Below the pieces are notes generated by a model that saw only the letters and a list, made by a program, of their open reading frames with translations, searched no databases and was not told the DNA's origin. Below are positions 51,810 through 60,882 of a stretch of 64,000 nt of DNA, one piece after another; within the stretch, counting starts at the first letter, position 1, and each line of letters opens with the position of its first letter. The position numbers were made by a program, and so were the translations under genes. The stretch is from Hymenobacter tibetensis (GTDB lineage Bacteria > Bacteroidota > Bacteroidia > Cytophagales > Hymenobacteraceae): assembly GCF_022827545.1 (NCBI RefSeq), contig NZ_CP094669.1, positions 3,934,001 to 3,998,000 of the forward strand, written 5' to 3'.

Positions 51810-51825
51810 TTTCCGGCTAGCTTTG
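51798..51825 (+). promoter_or_regulatory. Bacteroidetes promoter for the menaquinone genes
   Basis: TTTG at 51798-51801 (-33) is followed after 16 bases by TAGCTTTG at 51818-51825 (-7, TAnnTTTG consensus). The spacing is a little short. It places the transcription start about 60 bases before the thioesterase ATG at 51893. The -33 part overlaps the first codons of the divergent phosphatase gene. Confidence 0.5.
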
Positions 51826-51892
51826 CTGTTTATCCCTTAAAGGTACCCGTTTTCTGGCCGTAGAGGCCTACTTGTTCGCTTTTTCGACGCTT

Positions 51893-52336
51893 ATGGCACA
51901 GCTCCCTACCGACCCTGCTCAGATTAATGCGTGGGCAAAAAACACCCTAGGCGAACATCTCGGCATCGAGATAACGGCGGTGGGCGAGCGAACCATCACC
52001 GGCCGCATGCCCGTCGACCACCGTACCCACCAGCCGATGGGGCTGCTGCACGGCGGTGCTTCCGTGGCCTTGGCCGAAACGCTGGGCAGCATCGGGGCGA
52101 CCCTGCAGGTTGACATACGCAAACAGGCTTGTGTAGGGCTGGAAATCAATGCCAACCACCTAAAAGGTGTGAAATCGGGTTACGTGGTGGGGCATGCGAC
52201 GGCACTGCACGTGGGCCGCAGCACGCAGGTGTGGGAAATCCGCATCACGCACGAAGAAACCGGCGCCCTGGTGTGCATCAGCCGCATTACCATGGCCGTT
52301 ATCGATCTGCCCGCGGCCAGTTCAACTCCTGCCTAA
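51893..52336 (+). CDS. menI: Hotdog thioesterase, likely 1,4-dihydroxy-2-naphthoyl-CoA hydrolase (MenI)
   Basis: 147 residues of the hotdog thioesterase family. The motif LLHGGASVALAETLGS contains the catalytic Glu at about residue 62, matching E. coli YdiI/MenI, and ALVCISRITMAVID closes the domain. In the menaquinone pathway this enzyme hydrolyses the DHNA-CoA made by MenB. The position at the head of menF-menD-menB makes this role likely, although hotdog enzymes are promiscuous and other acyl-CoA substrates cannot be excluded. The ATG at 51893 is chosen; an earlier in-frame start at 51872 is possible. Its stop overlaps the menF start by one base (TAATG). Confidence 0.85.
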   Translation: MAQLPTDPAQINAWAKNTLGEHLGIEITAVGERTITGRMPVDHRTHQPMGLLHGGASVALAETLGSIGATLQVDIRKQACVGLEINANHLKGVKSGYVVGHATALHVGRSTQVWEIRITHEETGALVCISRITMAVIDLPAASSTPA

Positions 52337-53589
52337 TGCCACCCAACGAACTCCGGCAGCTGGCGTGGCCAGTGGCGGCGGTAGGCCCAAGCGCCATGGC
52401 CCGGCTGCGTCACTTGGCAGCGGGTGCTTTGCGTACCAGCCGGCCGCTCGCCGTGTGGCGTGAGCCCGGTGCTTCGCACCCACGCTTGCTGGTGGCGCGT
52501 ACGCTGGAAGATGCGTACACGGGGCTGCCGCCCGCGCTGGATGCTGCCGCCCCAGCGGGCTTTGCATTCTTTCCCTTCCGCGACTCCGACCACAACCCGG
52601 CCCTATTTCTACCCGCCGACGTGTGCTTCGATGCGGCCCGCCCTGACACCGTGACCGTAGCGCCGGCCGCTCGCTCGCTTGTCCCGGCCCTCACGGCCTG
52701 GCTGACCACCGCACCCGTTGAGCAGTTGGCGTGGCCGTACAGCACGCAACCCGTCCCACACACCGCCACTCGGGCCGAGTACACGCACCTGGTAAGCACC
52801 GGCGTAGCCGCTATTGAGGCCAAGGCCGTAGTGAAAGTGGTATCGTCGAGAGCGGCCCGCTATCCGCTGCCGGCTGGCTTCGACCCACTGGCGGCTTTTG
52901 CGGAGCTAAGCGAAAAATATCCGCAGGCGTTTGTATCGTTGGTGAGCGTGCCGGGCGTGGGCACCTGGCTGGGCGCTACGCCCGAAGTGCTGGCCGAGGT
53001 GACCCCCGACGGCACATTCCGGACAATGGCGCTGGCTGGTACGCAACCCCGCATTCCCAGCCAGGTACCCAACACGGCTATCTGGCGGCAAAAGGAAATC
53101 GAGGAGCAAGCTTTGGTAGCACGCTACATTGTAAACTGCTTTAAACAGCTTCGGCTGCGTGAATACGATGAAACCGGACCCCGCACGGTGGCGGCCGGCG
53201 AGCTGTTGCACTTACGCACCGATTTCGAAGTGAATCTGCGCCAAGTGCCGTTCCCCAATCTGGGCACCGATATGTTGCGGTTATTACATCCTACTTCTGC
53301 GGTAGGTGGCATGCCGAAGCAGGCAGCCCTGGATTTTCTATATCAGCACGAAGGCTACGACCGAGCCTATTACAGTGGCTTTCTAGGCCCGGTGAACTTG
53401 CCGACAGCCGGCATCTCGCGCCTGTACGTAAATCTTCGCTGCCTCCAGTTGCGCCCCACCGAGGCCATCCTCTACGCTGGCACCGGCCTCACTGTGGACT
53501 CCGACCCAGACCGCGAATGGCAGGAAACAGAGCTAAAGTTGACTACCATGGGGGCCGTGCTCCACACAATGACTACGTCGAGTAACTGA
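52336..53589 (+). CDS. menF: Isochorismate synthase (MenF)
   Basis: 417 residues, ATG within the TAATG overlap, so translation is coupled to menI. It converts chorismate to isochorismate, the first committed step to menaquinone. Conserved chorismate-binding pieces are VSVPGVGTWLGATPEVLAEV, FRTMALAGTQ, LRTDFEV, LLHPTSAVGGMPKQ (PTPA/S-AVGG-type loop) and the end AGISRLYVNLRCLQ, with ILYAGTGLTVDSDPDREWQE including the catalytic Glu/metal-binding region. The upstream in-frame start at 52129 would overlap the thioesterase and is rejected. Entirely consistent with the EntC/MenF family. Confidence 0.92.
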   Translation: MPPNELRQLAWPVAAVGPSAMARLRHLAAGALRTSRPLAVWREPGASHPRLLVARTLEDAYTGLPPALDAAAPAGFAFFPFRDSDHNPALFLPADVCFDAARPDTVTVAPAARSLVPALTAWLTTAPVEQLAWPYSTQPVPHTATRAEYTHLVSTGVAAIEAKAVVKVVSSRAARYPLPAGFDPLAAFAELSEKYPQAFVSLVSVPGVGTWLGATPEVLAEVTPDGTFRTMALAGTQPRIPSQVPNTAIWRQKEIEEQALVARYIVNCFKQLRLREYDETGPRTVAAGELLHLRTDFEVNLRQVPFPNLGTDMLRLLHPTSAVGGMPKQAALDFLYQHEGYDRAYYSGFLGPVNLPTAGISRLYVNLRCLQLRPTEAILYAGTGLTVDSDPDREWQETELKLTTMGAVLHTMTTSSN

Positions 53590-53688
53590 ATAAACCGTTG
53601 AAGGGTCTATCCAGACAGATGGCGCAACTGTTATCACGCAGCCACCTCTTCAGTTACTTGCTTCGTTACTTTCTCACTCAGTTACTTT

Positions 53689-55635
53689 ATGCAGGCTGTT
53701 CATAATATTGCTGAAATCTGCGCCCGGCACGGTATTACGGATGTGGTGTTGTCACCGGGTTCTCGCTCGGCCCCGCTGACGCTGGCCTTCGCCCGCCACT
53801 CCAACCTAACGGTGCGGGTGGTGCCCGATGAGCGGGCCGCAGCCTTTATTGCGTTGGGCATGGCGCAGGCCCAACAGCGGGCAGTGGTGTTGGTATGTAC
53901 CTCCGGCACGGCCGGCCTCAACTACGCACCCGCCGTAGCCGAAGCTTATTTCCAGCACATTCCGCTCGTAATTTTCACCGCCGACCGGCCGCCAGAATGG
54001 ATAGACCAGCTCGACGGCCAGACCATTCGGCAGCACAACCTGTATGGGGCCCACGCCAAAGGTGCCTTCGAGTTTCCGGCCGATACATCGCACACCGATG
54101 CCAAGTGGCATTCGGCGCGCATTGTGAACGAGGCCATCAAGCTGGCGCAAGCTGGCCCTGCCGGCCCGGTACAAGTGAACGTGCCACTGCGGGAGCCCTT
54201 CTACCCGAAGGCCGGCGAGGAAATACAGTACGAGCAGAACGTGAAAGTGACGCGGGAACTACCCAGCCGCCCCCAACTGCCTAGCGCTGTGCTTACAGAA
54301 CTTCGTGAAGCCCTCCGCAACGCTAGTCGTGTGTTAGTGGTTGCCGGTCAGCAACCCGCTGACACCGAGCTACTGCTGGCGTTGCATCGTTTTGCGGCCA
54401 CCTGGCAGGTGCCGGTGGTCGGCGACTTGATTGCCAACGTACACTTGCCCGTAGTTTCTGATTACGACCAACGTTTGCGTCCCTTGGGCCACCAGGACGT
54501 ATTCATGGCGGTGCAGGAGCCCGGCTTGAAGGAGGCGTTAAAGCCAGAGTTGCTTATCACCTTCGGTAAGTCGCTCATCTCGAAGTCGCTGAAGCTTTAC
54601 CTGCGCAATACGAAACCCACTCAGCACTGGCACATCCAAGCCGCCGGCGTGGAGGCCGACACGTTCCAGTCGCTCACTAAGCTTGTGCGCATGGAGCCCA
54701 CAGATTTCTTTGGCGCATTGCTGGCCGAAGAGCCGCATGATTCGCCTAGCAGTATCAGAGACACTGAAGGTCTTATACTAGGTTCGGTTCCTAGCGTGAC
54801 CACGAATGCGGGCGGTTCGACTACTTACTCAGTCACACCCAGCCACGTGGTGGCGCAGGACGCCACGCGTGTCGCTTCTGTCTCCACTCATCTTGCTACA
54901 CCGCAGCTAAAGTGGCCGGCAATTGAGCCCCTACCCGGTGAAGAAGCTTCCGTTAAAGCAGCTTATTTGAAATCATGGCTAGCGGCTGAATCATGGGCGA
55001 CAAGCTTTCTACAACAGTTCATGCAGCAGCTCGAGCAGCCGTTCAACGAGTTTACGGCCTTCCATCACTGCCTACAGCTCCTGCCCGACCAGACGGCGCT
55101 CCACCTCGCCAACAGCATGGCGGTCCGGTACGCCAATATCTTGGGGTTGCCAGTGGGCAAGCAAGTGGAAGTGTTTGCCAACCGAGGCACCAGCGGCATC
55201 GACGGCTGCAACAGCACGGCGGTAGGCGCGGCACTGGCCCAGCCACAGCGGCCAGTGGTACTGCTGACGGGCGACGTAGCGTTTTTCTATGACCGGAACG
55301 CGTTTTGGCACAACTATCCGACGCCCAACCTGCGGGTGGTTGTGTTCAACAACCACGGCGGCGGCATCTTCCGCATGATTGATGGACCGCGCCAACAGCC
55401 CGAGCTAGAAGAGTTTTTCGAGACGCACCAGCTGCTGACCGCCGAGAATACGGCGCGGGATTTCAAGCTACAGTATTTCCCGGTTTCGTCGTTCGCGGAG
55501 CTAGAGTCGGCGCTACCGGTTTTCTTTGCACCCGAAACGGGCGCAGCCTTGCTGGAAATCAGCACTGACAGCAAGACCAACGCCGAATTTTTCGAACAAT
55601 ACCGGGCCGCGGTAAAAGCCGGTTTCCCATCTTAA
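53689..55635 (+). CDS. menD: MenD, SEPHCHC synthase with an extra insert
   Basis: 648 residues, thiamine-diphosphate-dependent enzyme that joins isochorismate and 2-oxoglutarate. Conserved parts: VVLSPGSRSAPLTLAFARH, STSGTAGLN-like CTSGTAGLNYAPAVAEAY, FTADRPPEWIDQLDGQTI, VQVNVPLREPFY, and the ThDP region LTGDVAFFYDRNAFWHNYPT with FNNHGGGIFRMIDGP. Typical MenD proteins are about 550-590 aa. The excess is a low-complexity Ser/Thr/Gly-rich stretch at about 345-420 (LAEEPHDSPSSIRDTEG ... SVSTHLATPQ), between the central and pyrophosphate domains. The start is ATG at 53689, 99 bases after menF. Confidence 0.94.
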   Translation: MQAVHNIAEICARHGITDVVLSPGSRSAPLTLAFARHSNLTVRVVPDERAAAFIALGMAQAQQRAVVLVCTSGTAGLNYAPAVAEAYFQHIPLVIFTADRPPEWIDQLDGQTIRQHNLYGAHAKGAFEFPADTSHTDAKWHSARIVNEAIKLAQAGPAGPVQVNVPLREPFYPKAGEEIQYEQNVKVTRELPSRPQLPSAVLTELREALRNASRVLVVAGQQPADTELLLALHRFAATWQVPVVGDLIANVHLPVVSDYDQRLRPLGHQDVFMAVQEPGLKEALKPELLITFGKSLISKSLKLYLRNTKPTQHWHIQAAGVEADTFQSLTKLVRMEPTDFFGALLAEEPHDSPSSIRDTEGLILGSVPSVTTNAGGSTTYSVTPSHVVAQDATRVASVSTHLATPQLKWPAIEPLPGEEASVKAAYLKSWLAAESWATSFLQQFMQQLEQPFNEFTAFHHCLQLLPDQTALHLANSMAVRYANILGLPVGKQVEVFANRGTSGIDGCNSTAVGAALAQPQRPVVLLTGDVAFFYDRNAFWHNYPTPNLRVVVFNNHGGGIFRMIDGPRQQPELEEFFETHQLLTAENTARDFKLQYFPVSSFAELESALPVFFAPETGAALLEISTDSKTNAEFFEQYRAAVKAGFPS

Positions 55636-55650
55636 TGGTTTATATCAGAA

Positions 55651-55738
55651 CGTCCTGCTAAGCCTGTCGAAGCTCCACTGCTTCGCCTATTTTCTTTCAG
55701 CGAAGCAATAGAGCGGCTTCGGCAAGCGCAGCAGGACG
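55651..55738. repeat. Nested inverted repeat between menD and menB, dispersed repeat candidate
   Basis: Outer arms 55651-55673 (CGTCCTGCTAAGCCTGTCGAAGC, first part CGTCCTGCTAAGCC) and 55716-55738 pair with four mismatches; inside, TGCTTCGC (55679-55686) pairs perfectly with GCGAAGCA (55700-55707). There is no T-run. The sequence resembles repeats of the form GTC-TGCT-AGC-TGTCGAAGC that occur in many copies in related genomes, so I read it as a REP-like element and not a terminator. It lies inside the men gene cluster. Confidence 0.6.
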
Positions 55739-55768
55739 GCCTTCCTTCTTTACATCATTTTCAGACGT

Positions 55769-56593
55769 ATGGCCGAACAAATCACTTGGACCCCGATCAA
55801 GGAGTTCCGCGAAATTCTCTTCACGCAAGCTGGCGGCATCGCCAAAATCAGCATCAACCGCCCGCAGGTGCACAACGCCTTCACGCCCCTCACGGTGCAG
55901 GAGATGATTGAGGCTATGGACATCTGCCGCAACCGCACCGATATCGGCGTTATCATCCTCACCGGGGAAGGAGGCAAGGCCTTCTGCTCGGGCGGCGACC
56001 AGAGCGTCCGGGGCCACGGTGGCTACGTTGGTGATGATGCCATGCCCCGCCTCAACGTACTGGACCTGCAAAAGATGATTCGCTCTATCCCCAAGCCGGT
56101 AGTGGCCATGGTGGCGGGCTGGGCCATCGGGGGTGGCCACGTGCTGCACGTGGTCTGCGACCTAAGCATTGCCGCCGACAACGCCCGCTTCGGCCAGACT
56201 GGCCCTAACGTGGGCTCGTTCGATGGCGGTTTCGGTGCTTCCTACCTCGCACGCGTAGTCGGCCAAAAGAAAGCCCGCGAAATCTGGTTTCTCTGCGACC
56301 AGTATGACGCGCAGGAAGCCCTCGATATGGGCCTCGTGAACAAAGTGGTGCCGCTCGATCAGCTGGAAGAGACCACTGTGGCGTGGTGCCACAAGATTCT
56401 CGAGAAAAGCCCCTTGGCGTTGCGCATGCTGAAGTCCTCGTTCAATGCTGAACTGGATGGGCAGGCAGGCATCCAGGAGTTGGCCGGCAACGCCACGCTG
56501 CTTTACTACCTGAGCGAGGAAGCCAAAGAAGGCAAGAACGCCTTCCTGGAAAAGCGCAAGCCCGACTTCTCGAAGTATCCGAAGTTTCCATGA
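55769..56593 (+). CDS. menB: 1,4-dihydroxy-2-naphthoyl-CoA synthase (MenB)
   Basis: 274 residues of the crotonase fold. It cyclises O-succinylbenzoyl-CoA to DHNA-CoA. Conserved parts: [40 protein letters not shown] (oxyanion hole and active-site Gly-Gly-Asp), [20 protein letters not shown] and [18 protein letters not shown] with the catalytic SxDGG-like loop, and the C-terminal [20 protein letters not shown]. Length is normal for the family. It is followed by a clear terminator at 56621, so the men transcript may stop here. Confidence 0.96.
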   Translation: MAEQITWTPIKEFREILFTQAGGIAKISINRPQVHNAFTPLTVQEMIEAMDICRNRTDIGVIILTGEGGKAFCSGGDQSVRGHGGYVGDDAMPRLNVLDLQKMIRSIPKPVVAMVAGWAIGGGHVLHVVCDLSIAADNARFGQTGPNVGSFDGGFGASYLARVVGQKKAREIWFLCDQYDAQEALDMGLVNKVVPLDQLEETTVAWCHKILEKSPLALRMLKSSFNAELDGQAGIQELAGNATLLYYLSEEAKEGKNAFLEKRKPDFSKYPKFP

Positions 56594-56620
56594 GCTAACA
56601 CGCTGGCAAGCTTTCCGCAA

Positions 56621-56653
56621 GAGGTTCCATACAGCAGTATGGAACCTCTTTTT
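56621..56653 (+). terminator. Terminator after menB
   Basis: Perfect 12-bp stem GAGGTTCCATAC and complement around AGCA, followed by TTTTTATT. It lies 28 bases after the menB stop. Confidence 0.85.
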
Positions 56654-56785
56654 ATTGATAGGAAGACGAGCCGTTTCAAAGAAATAGGCTCGCGCCAGCC
56701 AAGCAAGAAGAACGCTCCGTCGCGTATTTCGTGATACCTTAGGCTCCTAATAATTCCGACTTTTAGCCTATTTCCTGCCAAGCCT

Positions 56786-59122
56786 ATGCCCAAGTATTTA
56801 CTGGCCCTCACCGCAACTGCCTTTTTCATTTCAGTTGCCACCTTGGCCCAGCAGTTGCCCGCCCTCACCACCCAAGACTACGCCCGGGCCGAGCGCTTCA
56901 TGGGCTACAACACCCAACCGCTAGTTGATGGCAGCGCCGGCCAGCCCCACTGGCTGGCCAACGACCGGTTTTGGTACCGCGTGCTGACCGCCCAGGGCGC
57001 CGAATTTGTGTTAGTGGACCCCGCCCGCAAAACCCGCACTGCCGCCTTCAATCACGCCAAACTGGCAGCGGCCCTCTCCACCGCCAGCGGTAAAACGTAC
57101 CAGGCCAGCCGGCTACCATTCCGGGACCTTGCGTTTTCGCCCGATGAAAAGTCGATTTCGTTTGCCGCCGCTGGCAAGAACTGGCAGTATGATTTGGTTA
57201 GCGAGCAACTAAGCCCCGCCACAGCACCCGCCGCCCAGCCTAGCCCCAACGCGCAAAACGAAATTGAGTCGCCCAACGGCCAGCTGGCCGCCTACATCAA
57301 GGACTACAACTTGTGGGTGCGCGACACGAAAACCAACCAATCCACCCAGCTCACCACCGACGGGGCCAAGGACTACGGCTACGCCACCGACAACGCCGGC
57401 TGGACCCACAGCGACCGGCCGATTTTGCGCTGGTCGCCTGACTCGCGCAAAATCGCCACGTTCCGGCAAGACCAGCGCGCTGTGGGCGACATGTACCTGG
57501 TGACCACCAACATCGGCCACCCCACTCTCAAGTCGTGGAAGTACCCGCTGCCCGGCGACAAAGACATTGCCATGATTGAGCGGGTGATTGTGGAAGTAAG
57601 CAACCCGAAAGTGGTGCGCTTGCAGCTGCCACCCGACCCGCACCGCGGCTCCCTGTCGGATGATATTTCAAGCAGCGGCACCTTCGACGACGTGGATTGG
57701 AGCGCTGATGCCAGCCAGTTGGCATTCGTGTCAACCTCGCGCGACCACAAGCAGGAGAAGATGCGCGTGGCCGATGCCACCACCGGCGCGGTGCGCGACG
57801 TGTTCGAGGAAACCGTCGCTACGCAGTATGAATCAGGCCAGGGAGCTATTAACTGGCGCTACCTGCCCAAAAGCAAGGAAGTTATCTGGTACTCGGAGCG
57901 CGACAACTGGGGCCACTTGTACCTCTACAATGCCAGCAATGGCAAGGTGAAGAACCAGATTACGAAGGGCAATTTTGTGGTAACGCAACTGCTGGAAGTA
58001 GACGAGGCGAAGCGCCAGCTTTATTTCCTGGCCGATGGGCGCGAGCCAGGCAACCCCTACTTCACCCACCTCTACCGCATCGGGCTGGATGGCAAGAACC
58101 TAACCTTGCTCACCCCCGAGGCCGGCAACCACCACGTGACGCTGACACCCTCAGGCCGCTACTTCTTGGATACCTACTCGCAGCCCGACAAACCGGGCGC
58201 AACGGTACTGCGCGCCGCTGACGGCAAGCTCGTTTCGACTCTCGAGAAAACCGATATTTCGCGCCTCACGGCCACCGGCTGGAAGGCGCCCACGCCCATC
58301 ACGGTGAAAGACCAGGACGCCAAGAATGACCTGTACGGCCTAATGTTCACGCCCACGACGCTGAACCCAGCCAAGAAATACCCGATTATCAACTACATCT
58401 ACCCAGGGCCACAGGGTGGCGGCGTGGGCAACTGGTCGTTTTCGGCGGCCCGCAGCGACCACCAGGCACTGGCCGAGCTGGGCTTTGTGGTGGTGGTGAT
58501 TGAGGGCAGCTGCAATCCCCTGCGGTCTAAGAGCTACCACGATGTCTGCTACGGCAACATGGCCGAAAACACGTTGTCGGACCAGGTGACTGGTATGCGG
58601 CAGCTGGCGCAGAAGTACCCGTACATCGACCTGGAGCGGGCCGGCATTTGGGGCCACTCGGGCGGCGGTTACGCTACGGCGGCAGCTATGTTCCGCTACC
58701 CCAACTTCTTTAAAGTGGGTATTTCGGAATCAGGCAACCACGAAAATCGCAACTACGAGGACGACTGGGCCGAGCGCTACATCGGGCTGCTTAAACCCAA
58801 CCCCGACGGCACCACCAACTACGACAACCAAGCCAACGCCACCTTCGCTAAAAACCTCAAAGGCAAGCTGATGCTGGCCCACGGCCTAATGGACGACAAC
58901 GTGCCGCCCTACAACACGATGCTGGTAGTGGAGGCCCTCACCAAAGCCAACAAGAGCTACGACCTAGTGGTGTTTCCGAACGCCGCCCACGGCTACGGCG
59001 CCTACTCGCCCTACATGACGCGCCGCCGCTGGGACTACTTCGTGCAACACCTGGCCGGCATGCAGCCGCCCCACGACTACGAAATGACCGCCAAGCCCGA
59101 CCCGCGCAACGTAGTTCAGTGA
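56786..59122 (+). CDS. Secreted DPP-IV-like prolyl oligopeptidase
   Basis: 778 residues. A signal peptide (MPKYLLALTATAFFISVATL, cut after LAQ) is followed by a beta-propeller domain to about residue 500 and a C-terminal alpha/beta hydrolase. The catalytic triad is visible: Ser in WGHSGGGY (about residue 625), Asp in GLMDDNVPP and His in NAAHGYG. The region with LRWSPDSRKIATFRQDQRAV and YWYSERDNWGHLYLYN-like IWYSERDNWGHLYLYN marks the propeller. It should remove N-terminal dipeptides from peptides in the periplasm or outside the cell. It lies between menB and menE but has no link to quinone synthesis. Confidence 0.92.
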   Translation: MPKYLLALTATAFFISVATLAQQLPALTTQDYARAERFMGYNTQPLVDGSAGQPHWLANDRFWYRVLTAQGAEFVLVDPARKTRTAAFNHAKLAAALSTASGKTYQASRLPFRDLAFSPDEKSISFAAAGKNWQYDLVSEQLSPATAPAAQPSPNAQNEIESPNGQLAAYIKDYNLWVRDTKTNQSTQLTTDGAKDYGYATDNAGWTHSDRPILRWSPDSRKIATFRQDQRAVGDMYLVTTNIGHPTLKSWKYPLPGDKDIAMIERVIVEVSNPKVVRLQLPPDPHRGSLSDDISSSGTFDDVDWSADASQLAFVSTSRDHKQEKMRVADATTGAVRDVFEETVATQYESGQGAINWRYLPKSKEVIWYSERDNWGHLYLYNASNGKVKNQITKGNFVVTQLLEVDEAKRQLYFLADGREPGNPYFTHLYRIGLDGKNLTLLTPEAGNHHVTLTPSGRYFLDTYSQPDKPGATVLRAADGKLVSTLEKTDISRLTATGWKAPTPITVKDQDAKNDLYGLMFTPTTLNPAKKYPIINYIYPGPQGGGVGNWSFSAARSDHQALAELGFVVVVIEGSCNPLRSKSYHDVCYGNMAENTLSDQVTGMRQLAQKYPYIDLERAGIWGHSGGGYATAAAMFRYPNFFKVGISESGNHENRNYEDDWAERYIGLLKPNPDGTTNYDNQANATFAKNLKGKLMLAHGLMDDNVPPYNTMLVVEALTKANKSYDLVVFPNAAHGYGAYSPYMTRRRWDYFVQHLAGMQPPHDYEMTAKPDPRNVVQ

Positions 59123-59147
59123 GGAAAGCATCGTTGCCATCTAGTCA

Positions 59148-59241
59148 ACCTTCGTCAATACAGCTACTATTGGTTGTGTTGACGAAGGTCATTTGCGGAC
59201 TGAAAGTAAACTGATGGAATAGGTATACTTCGTCAATACAG
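59148..59241. repeat. Inverted repeat plus a third direct copy after the DPP-IV gene
   Basis: ACCTTCGTCAA (59148-59158) pairs with TTGACGAAGGT (59179-59189); the 14-base sequence CTTCGTCAATACAG occurs at 59150-59163 and again at 59228-59241, the latter just before the next gene. The first pair could be a terminator without a T-run; the third copy suggests an operator or insertion scar. Confidence 0.45.
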
Positions 59242-59256
59242 ATAGAAGTGCGCTAT

Positions 59257-59676
59257 ATGAAACATCAAGTACTATTCGGAATAAAATGCAGCTATAAAGA
59301 CGAAAAAAATATACTTAAAGCAATTAAGGGGTATCTAGCACAATTTAATAGAACTACTTCCACCGTGAACAAAGGAAGTATGCTGGATGCTCGACTCCCA
59401 TACAGAATCAAGCAGTTTCATTGGAATTTGAATAAGGAAAAAGGAACTTGGTTTGAATTGTTTCCTAACCAAGATTTAGATAATAAATACTTTTCCGAAA
59501 ACCATAAGGAGTGTGCTTGGCTAGCACTCGCCTTATTCCACTATGATTTTCAAGGGTATGATGAAAAAGAGTCAGAGAAATTCATCGTTGCAATGCTAGA
59601 CTCTACGGGGTTTGCTTACGAAATTTTGCTTGAAACTGACAACAAAGAACGCATCAAAGGCGATGCTGCCTCCTGA
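59257..59676 (+). CDS. Hypothetical AT-rich gene
   Basis: 139 residues, MKHQVLFGIKCSYKDEKNIL onward, no signal or membrane helix. Codon use is strongly AT-rich (AAA, AAT, TTT, ATT), unlike the menaquinone genes on both sides. The sequence is basic and aromatic (IKQFHWNLNKEKGTWFELFP), possibly a small alpha/beta protein. I do not recognise a family. A GTG at 59248 is an alternative start. It probably arrived by transfer together with the empty AT-rich stretch behind it. Confidence 0.6.
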   Translation: MKHQVLFGIKCSYKDEKNILKAIKGYLAQFNRTTSTVNKGSMLDARLPYRIKQFHWNLNKEKGTWFELFPNQDLDNKYFSENHKECAWLALALFHYDFQGYDEKESEKFIVAMLDSTGFAYEILLETDNKERIKGDAAS

Positions 59677-60008
59677 CCATGTTACGCCCAATAGTAGCCT
59701 CACAAAGCCGAAGCTACTAAATACAGGCTTACATAAGTATGTATAGTAAACACTAGCCAAAAAAATCAAGGATTCTTACATGTACCATGATATCCAAATT
59801 GAATTAACATTAGTAACGGCATACTTTGAACCCTTATACTAAGGCCAAGTATCGAAATTTCGATGCTATGACTTTACTTTTAATTACTGTACATATTTTT
59901 TATATTTTCATAACTTAATACATACTTTATCTTCATAAAAGATAGCTTTTTATTTTTATCAATCAGTTCTGAGTATAAATCACAATAGTAAATACCTGTA
60001 AAGAACTC
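59677..60008. other. AT-rich intergenic stretch
   Basis: About 330 bases of AT-rich sequence with no supportable gene. It adjoins the AT-rich hypothetical gene and probably forms part of the same acquired segment between the DPP-IV gene and the DUF1810 gene. Confidence 0.4.
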
Positions 60009-60416
60009 ATGCAACGATTCATAGACGCACAAGCCCGAAATTACAGCGATGCGCTGGCAGAAATAAAAAGAGGCCGCAAGCAAACCCATTGGATGTGGTA
60101 TGTATTTCCCCAAATCCAGGGGTTGGGGTTCAGTGAGACGGCGAAGTTTTACGCTATACAAGACGAGCAGGAAGCTGAGGCGTTTTTGAAGCATCCGGTG
60201 CTAGGAAGCCGGTTAGTAGACATCAGCCGTGCCTTGCTTGCACTAGCCAGCAACGACCCGTACCAGATATTGGGCAGCCCCGATGATATGAAGCTCCAAT
60301 CCTCGATGACGCTATTTGGATCTTTGCCAAACGCCGACCCGGTTTTCCAAGCAGTGCTGGACAAGTTCTACAGCGGCGAGAAGGACCGCAAAACGTTGCA
60401 GCTGCTTGGTAAGTAG
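60009..60416 (+). CDS. DUF1810 family protein
   Basis: 135 residues matching DUF1810: MQRFIDAQARNYSDALAEIK, RGRKQTHWMWYVFPQIQGLG, KFYAIQDEQEAEAFLKHPVL, DISRALLAL and DDMKLQSSMTLFGSLPNADP. This is a widespread stand-alone domain without a known function; a structural relation to calpastatin-like proteins has been named only by annotation. Length is normal. ATG at 60009. A terminator follows at 60452. Confidence 0.88.
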   Translation: MQRFIDAQARNYSDALAEIKRGRKQTHWMWYVFPQIQGLGFSETAKFYAIQDEQEAEAFLKHPVLGSRLVDISRALLALASNDPYQILGSPDDMKLQSSMTLFGSLPNADPVFQAVLDKFYSGEKDRKTLQLLGK

Positions 60417-60451
60417 CGCGTCTCAACGAATCCTCTGACTTCCATCAAATA

Positions 60452-60484
60452 AAAAGCGCCATCCTGAAGGGGGTGGCGCTTTTG
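60452..60484. terminator. Terminator after the DUF1810 gene
   Basis: Stem AAAAGCGCCATCC pairing with GGGGTGGCGCTTTT (one bulge, one wobble), with A and T runs so that it may also end the convergent small gene at 60508. Confidence 0.75.
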
Positions 60485-60507
60485 TTGTAGCGGAGATATC
60501 CTGAACA

Positions 60508-60723
60508 TCAAAATATCGAGCTATAGGCCATGCAGCCTTCGCACCAGCCAAAGAAGTTGCGCAACCGCTCATCCTTCATTTCTTTCTTGTGCAGCTTGTG
60601 TGCCCGATGGGCGGCTTTGGCGGCTACATTAGTGGCCGAAGTGAGTTGGTAGCGAAGGGTGAGGTAGCGCCGGAACACGAAGGTACGGGCACCAACAAAC
60701 GGGCTTTGGGCGGTGGGCTTCAT
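60508..60723 (-). CDS. Small basic hypothetical protein
   Basis: 71 residues, MKPTAQSPFVGARTFVFRRY onward, very basic (KAAHRAHKLHKKEMKDERLR) with two Cys (WCEGC) near the C-terminus and no signal peptide. ATG at 60723. The overlapping plus-strand frame here is an upstream extension of the next gene and not credible. Unrecognised family; moderate support because it is in intergenic space and ends near a terminator. Confidence 0.45.
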   Translation of the reverse strand: MKPTAQSPFVGARTFVFRRYLTLRYQLTSATNVAAKAAHRAHKLHKKEMKDERLRNFFGWCEGCMAYSSIF

Positions 60724-60882
60724 GGTGGTGGGAGGTTGGTAAGCAGCTTAAGATACATTTTTAATAAACAGAATGTCAAGCGCATCTGGGTTTTCCTGCC
60801 TTTCCGAAGGAATTTCCGTATGCCAAACAGGTTGTTGCTGGGTGGGCTACCCGGCCACACTACCACTGACCTTCGCTACGCA

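Noticed and set aside
52129..52335. Upstream extension of menF into the thioesterase gene
   Set aside because: The extension overlaps menI out of frame and looks like noise; the TAATG start at 52336 is standard coupling.
59880..60194. Minus-strand frame of 104 codons overlapping the DUF1810 gene
   Set aside because: Half of it is antisense to a well-recognised gene and the rest is AT-rich sequence; no family features.
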